DNA of 64,000 nt from Coprococcus ammoniilyticus (GTDB lineage Bacteria; Bacillota; Clostridia; Lachnospirales; Lachnospiraceae): the NCBI RefSeq assembly GCF_025567345.1, contig NZ_JAOQJS010000002.1, positions 372,001 to 436,000 of the forward strand, written 5' to 3'. The first letter of the stretch is position 1; the number at the start of each line of letters is the position of its first letter. The notes below the pieces were generated by a model, which searched no databases, was not told the DNA's origin, and was given only the letters and a program-made list of their open reading frames with translations. Made by a program: the position numbers and the translations under genes. This document shows, piece after piece, positions 60,411 to 64,000 of the stretch.

Positions 60411-63400
60411 TTATTCTTCTCTTTTCATATAGACCTGCTCGAAGGATTCGATATTCACAGGCTTACTATACAGATAGCCCTGAATATGGTTGCATCCCAT
60501 TTCCTTCAGGTATTCTGCCTGTTCCTTGGTCTCTACTCCTTCCGCTATACATTCCACTCCAAGATCTGTGCACATCTCAACCAGATGTCTTAGAATCGTT
60601 CTGCTGGCTATATTCTTGTCTATATTATAAACCATACTCCGATCCAGCTTGATCACATCAAACTTCATAGAAGAAAGAATCGATACATTGGAATATTTGG
60701 TTCCAAAGTCATCCATGGCAATCCTGAAACCTGCAGTATGCAGTTTATTTGCAATTCTGGTAACCATCTCATGTTCCATCTCACCAACAGACTCTGTAAT
60801 CTCGATCTCGATCATATCCTTTGGAACTCCATAAGATTCAACAATCGCATTGATACGCTCCGGCATATCTTCTTCCAACAGAGATATTCTAGAAAAATTA
60901 CAGGAGACCGGGATCAGATTATACCCTTCTTTTTTCCAACGTATAAGCATTTTACATACATTTTCAAGCACAAAGAGATCCATATACTTTATATTTCTGC
61001 TTTTTTCCAGACGATCGATCACATTTGCGAGGTTATCCGGTTTGGCATATCTCACCAGTGCTTCTGCACCATAACAACGATCATTCGAATAGTCCACCTT
61101 CGGCTGTAAATACACAAAGAACATTCCGTCTTCAATGTCTTTTTTTACAAGCTCTCTCGTTAATGTACTCCATTTATAAGAATGTTCATCCTTCTGATCG
61201 TACCACTTCTGTTTCTCCATATAGAGCATATCATACGCATGGTTTTCCATCCGCTTGATATCTTTCTCATAATCATCCCATACATATCCGATACATGCCG
61301 TAAAATCGCCAATCTTAAGCTGACCTTTCAATGCACGAACCTGATCCAGAAAATCACACTGTGAAATATTCTCACAAATTACAGCAAAATCATCATCTCC
61401 AATCCGATAAATACAGGATTTCGGAAATACCTTATCTAACAGTCGGTAATAATCGATCATCAGATTATCAACAAAGGACTGTCCAAATTCATCAAATATG
61501 TTACGCACTTCATTGATATCAATAATCACTATACCCACTGATTCCAGATTCTGTCTGCGGATTATGTAATCCATATAGCAGATACGATTATATGCTCCCG
61601 TTATACGATCATGCGTTACTTCATAATTTCGTTCTTCTGCAAGCGCCCGGCTGACAATATCATTTCCAATATACAAGGACAAAAGATTCATAAGCTTCAG
61701 GTCGCCACTGTGAAGCTGCGGATTAAAGATAATGATCCTTCCAATAATCTCAGACTTATTGTCTTTGATCGGGACAGAATACATTGACCATATCCTGTTT
61801 TCCAAAAAAAACGAATACAGATCCGAAGTTTTGTATGGGTAGTCCGGAATATGATTAATGATCAGTGCACCTTTTTTGCTCGATATACTCTGCAGTTCCT
61901 TCCGGACAGTTTCTTTATAAAAGATCTCCAGTTTTTTCCCAAACGAATTACTATTTGCTGATTTCCATTCATGATATTCATATAACTTATTGGAATCACA
62001 TTCCACCAGACAAGCATGTTTTGCGCCATAATATTCTCCAAGTGTTTCTAACAGTTTGCTGTAATTTAAGGAATGCTCTCCTCCTGTAGAAATCTGTGTA
62101 ATACTGGATACCAACGCGTCCTCAATATCATAACGGTTAGAAAGAACCTGTGTTACTTTATCGGCATCAGAAATATCAACAGCCATCTCCATACGACACT
62201 TTCTTCCATGCCAGTTTACAATCCTGTCTTTTAAAACATATTCTTTTCCGTTATTGAGATTCTTATGATGCGAGATAAAACTCTTCTCCGTTGATAACAG
62301 CTTATTCGTACAGAAGCTGCACGGAAGATCCATACCCTGAAGCACCTTATAACAATGCTTGTCAATATAAGAAGTATCGTCTTCATCCAGACCAACACCA
62401 AGCTTCGCTGCCTTATTCATATATTGCAGCTTATAAGAATTCATCTCCGTTACATATACAACATCCGAGATATCATCCAACAGATAATCCTCTTCATCCG
62501 AATAACTGCTGAACTTAGAATTTAATACCGGTTTAGCTTCATCCATCTTCTCACAGAAAAGCATACAGCGGTCTTTGCCCTGCCGTTTGGAATAATATAA
62601 CGCCTGATCCGCTTTATAATATAAAGAATCGAATTTCAACGACTTTGATATAGTATCAACTGCAATACCGATCGATGCCGAGTGCTCCGCCTTACATTTA
62701 ATCGCACGAATTCCTTTATTAAGTGTCTTCGCAACCATGTATGCCGTATCTTCATCGACTACATCCGGAATAAACATAGAAAATTCATCTCCGCCGAGAC
62801 GACCACTAAATCCACCATATGTATTTACAACGCTTTCCAGAACAACTGCTGTGTCACACAGCAAATCATCCCCCGCATAATGTCCCAGTGCATCATTTAC
62901 TAATTTAAAATCATCCAGATCGATCATATAGAGTGCACACAGCGTCTCATCAAATTCCGCAAGGAACCTGGATACTTTAGACACAAAGGTGCTATGATTA
63001 TAAACCCCTGTAAGAGAATCACGTTCCGCACGTAGAATCAATTCCTGACTCTGCAGCTTCTCCTCATGAATCGAATACAACTTACCTACAATCTTTTTTA
63101 CCACACCGTTTGTATCAGCAACACTGACAAGCATTGCACGATGCCAGAGATACACACCGTTACCGATAAAATCAACCCTGATTTCAACGGTTTCGGTATC
63201 CTTAACAGCTGTAAGTTTAGCCAATACATCTGATACCTCTTTTTTATCTTCCGAGTAGATCAACTGACACTGAGCAAGATTTGCAATAAAATCTTTATCA
63301 TCAAAAACAGTTATGGTTGTGCCATCCATATACTTAGATATATGCATGCTGTCATCTTCTACCGTATAGGAAAACAAGAGTTCATCACTTCCCTGCGCCA

Positions 63401-64000
63401 CTAACTTCAGCATCTCAGTCTGTGCACTCTTTTCCAGTTCTTCTTTCTTTTTATCTGTAATATCTACACAGACAGCGCATATAGAAAAAACGCTTTTTCT
63501 TGCCGCAAGAAGCGACAGGCATACCTGCACCCAATAATATGATTCCGGATTATTTTTATTAATAAAGCGATATTCACCAATTGTCATCTTATTTGACAAC
63601 AAGGTCTCCTTAATCTGTCGTTTCAGTTCTTTCCGATCTTCTTCAAATGCCAGATTGATATATTCATTTCCTTCTGTACCAAGCTGACCTTTTTTCAGGT
63701 CGAACATCTTATAAAAGCTCTCACTGATATATTCTACTGTGATCTTCTTATTTCCGATATCAAATACTCCGACACCGCCCGCCAGATTATTGAGAATAGA
63801 CTCCAGCATACGGTTCTTATCCGCTAATTCCATATTTAGTTCAGAATTGATATCGGTCAGATTTTCAAGCTGCTTCGACAACTTCTTGGTATTCGTTATA
63901 TCTGTAATAAGGATCTCCCCGCACATTTCTCCTTCTTCCGACTGAAATGCCCTCCCAAAACAAAATACATATATAATTTCACCATTTTTCTTTTTTAACC
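60411..64000 (-). CDS. PAS-GGDEF-PAS-GGDEF-EAL cyclic-di-GMP protein (5' end outside window)
   Basis: The frame stays open to the window edge: before the first Met at 63926 it reads LKKKNGEIIYVFCFGRAF-QSEEGE, a PAS/PAC fragment, so the gene is 5'-truncated here. Order: PAS, PAS-like, an intact GGDEF (LGGDEFSMF; about 410), a PAS-like domain with a CSFC motif, a GAF-like segment, a degenerate GGDEF (IGDDDFAVI) and an EAL domain with EALVR, NFSR, EITES, DDFGTKYS, KLDR and AEGVET. Catalytic residues of EAL are intact, so both synthesis and hydrolysis of c-di-GMP are possible. Confidence 0.93.
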   Translation of the reverse strand, partial: LKKKNGEIIYVFCFGRAFQSEEGEMCGEILITDITNTKKLSKQLENLTDINSELNMELADKNRMLESILNNLAGGVGVFDIGNKKITVEYISESFYKMFDLKKGQLGTEGNEYINLAFEEDRKELKRQIKETLLSNKMTIGEYRFINKNNPESYYWVQVCLSLLAARKSVFSICAVCVDITDKKKEELEKSAQTEMLKLVAQGSDELLFSYTVEDDSMHISKYMDGTTITVFDDKDFIANLAQCQLIYSEDKKEVSDVLAKLTAVKDTETVEIRVDFIGNGVYLWHRAMLVSVADTNGVVKKIVGKLYSIHEEKLQSQELILRAERDSLTGVYNHSTFVSKVSRFLAEFDETLCALYMIDLDDFKLVNDALGHYAGDDLLCDTAVVLESVVNTYGGFSGRLGGDEFSMFIPDVVDEDTAYMVAKTLNKGIRAIKCKAEHSASIGIAVDTISKSLKFDSLYYKADQALYYSKRQGKDRCMLFCEKMDEAKPVLNSKFSSYSDEEDYLLDDISDVVYVTEMNSYKLQYMNKAAKLGVGLDEDDTSYIDKHCYKVLQGMDLPCSFCTNKLLSTEKSFISHHKNLNNGKEYVLKDRIVNWHGRKCRMEMAVDISDADKVTQVLSNRYDIEDALVSSITQISTGGEHSLNYSKLLETLGEYYGAKHACLVECDSNKLYEYHEWKSANSNSFGKKLEIFYKETVRKELQSISSKKGALIINHIPDYPYKTSDLYSFFLENRIWSMYSVPIKDNKSEIIGRIIIFNPQLHSGDLKLMNLLSLYIGNDIVSRALAEERNYEVTHDRITGAYNRICYMDYIIRRQNLESVGIVIIDINEVRNIFDEFGQSFVDNLMIDYYRLLDKVFPKSCIYRIGDDDFAVICENISQCDFLDQVRALKGQLKIGDFTACIGYVWDDYEKDIKRMENHAYDMLYMEKQKWYDQKDEHSYKWSTLTRELVKKDIEDGMFFVYLQPKVDYSNDRCYGAEALVRYAKPDNLANVIDRLEKSRNIKYMDLFVLENVCKMLIRWKKEGYNLIPVSCNFSRISLLEEDMPERINAIVESYGVPKDMIEIEITESVGEMEHEMVTRIANKLHTAGFRIAMDDFGTKYSNVSILSSMKFDVIKLDRSMVYNIDKNIASRTILRHLVEMCTDLGVECIAEGVETKEQAEYLKEMGCNHIQGYLYSKPVNIESFEQVYMKREE

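Overview
The window looks like core chromosome of a low-to-moderate GC, Gram-positive anaerobe of class Clostridia, most likely family Lachnospiraceae. The grounds are an ANDNLAYAA-type tmRNA tag, Bacillus/Clostridium-style gene order (ylbH-ylbI with ylbJ nearby, rpmB/yloU-yloV-recG, ytfI-ytfJ, rimP-nusA-ylxR-ylxQ-infB-rbfA-nrnA-truB-ribF, ylxM-ffh-rpsP-khpA-rimM-trmD), AGGAGG-type ribosome binding sites, several sporulation-family proteins, and a roughly 1400-residue acyl-CoA dehydratase activase-like protein typical of strict anaerobes. The species cannot be named from sequence alone. There are no rRNA or tRNA genes, no CRISPR array, no prophage and no recognisable transposase. Most genes are on the minus strand.

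Layout. 1-7.2 kb (minus): a nine-codon stub of a truncated gene, tmRNA (ssrA), a small membrane protein, smpB, rnr and secG, that is, trans-translation and RNA-decay genes together; then a thiamine-salvage operon (thiM-thiE-HAD phosphatase-thiD) with its own promoter and no visible TPP riboswitch. 7.4-10.2 kb: ylbJ facing rsmD-coaD-coiled-coil gene. 10.2-15.2 kb: a MoxR ATPase, a DUF58 protein and a membrane protein, translationally coupled to a membrane-anchored CBM2-like/GH5 endoglucanase. 15.2-20.5 kb: recG, a FakA/YloV-type kinase, an Asp23 protein, rpmB, an overlooked 45-residue membrane protein, and gerW/ytfJ. 20.5-25 kb: ytfI, two unrecognised genes, a rhomboid-like protein without the GxSG serine but with a Cys/His tail, and a LysM protein. 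25-29.3 kb: the dehydratase activase-like giant. 29.5-37.5 kb: hisHF, topoisomerase IV (parEC) and a two-component system. 37.6-49.8 kb: two large translation operons, the second with a leader hairpin and a probable ATT start for rimP. 49.8-57.7 kb: a siroheme-type dehydrogenase, a SpoIID-like peptidoglycan-binding protein, a PH-domain protein, a small unknown, CIRCE-associated htpG with a eukaryote-like charged linker, map with a SEC-C motif, and pyrE. 57.8-64 kb: a TAXI binding lipoprotein next to a GltS permease and a tiny repeat-bearing protein, then a large GGDEF/EAL signalling protein that runs off the window end.

The most unusual structure is a family of very long palindromic repeats in four of the six convergent gene junctions (29.3, 52.0-52.5, 55.8-56.0 and 60.25-60.4 kb). 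Four copies share a core of about 100 bases beginning TATTCCGCAGA and ending TCTGCTNCATA. Inside it, one hairpin keeps its pairing while its sequence changes completely, and the outer arms (16-41 bp) are unique to each locus. Covariation of this kind points to selection on a folded RNA or folded single-stranded DNA. A fifth element has the same architecture, a different core and perfect 41-bp arms. A second candidate system is the TAXI protein-GltS symporter-67-residue protein operon, which pairs a TRAP-type binding protein with a permease from a different family.

All family assignments come from reading motifs by eye; no database search was run. Promoters and starts were chosen by -35/-10 spacing and Shine-Dalgarno position.
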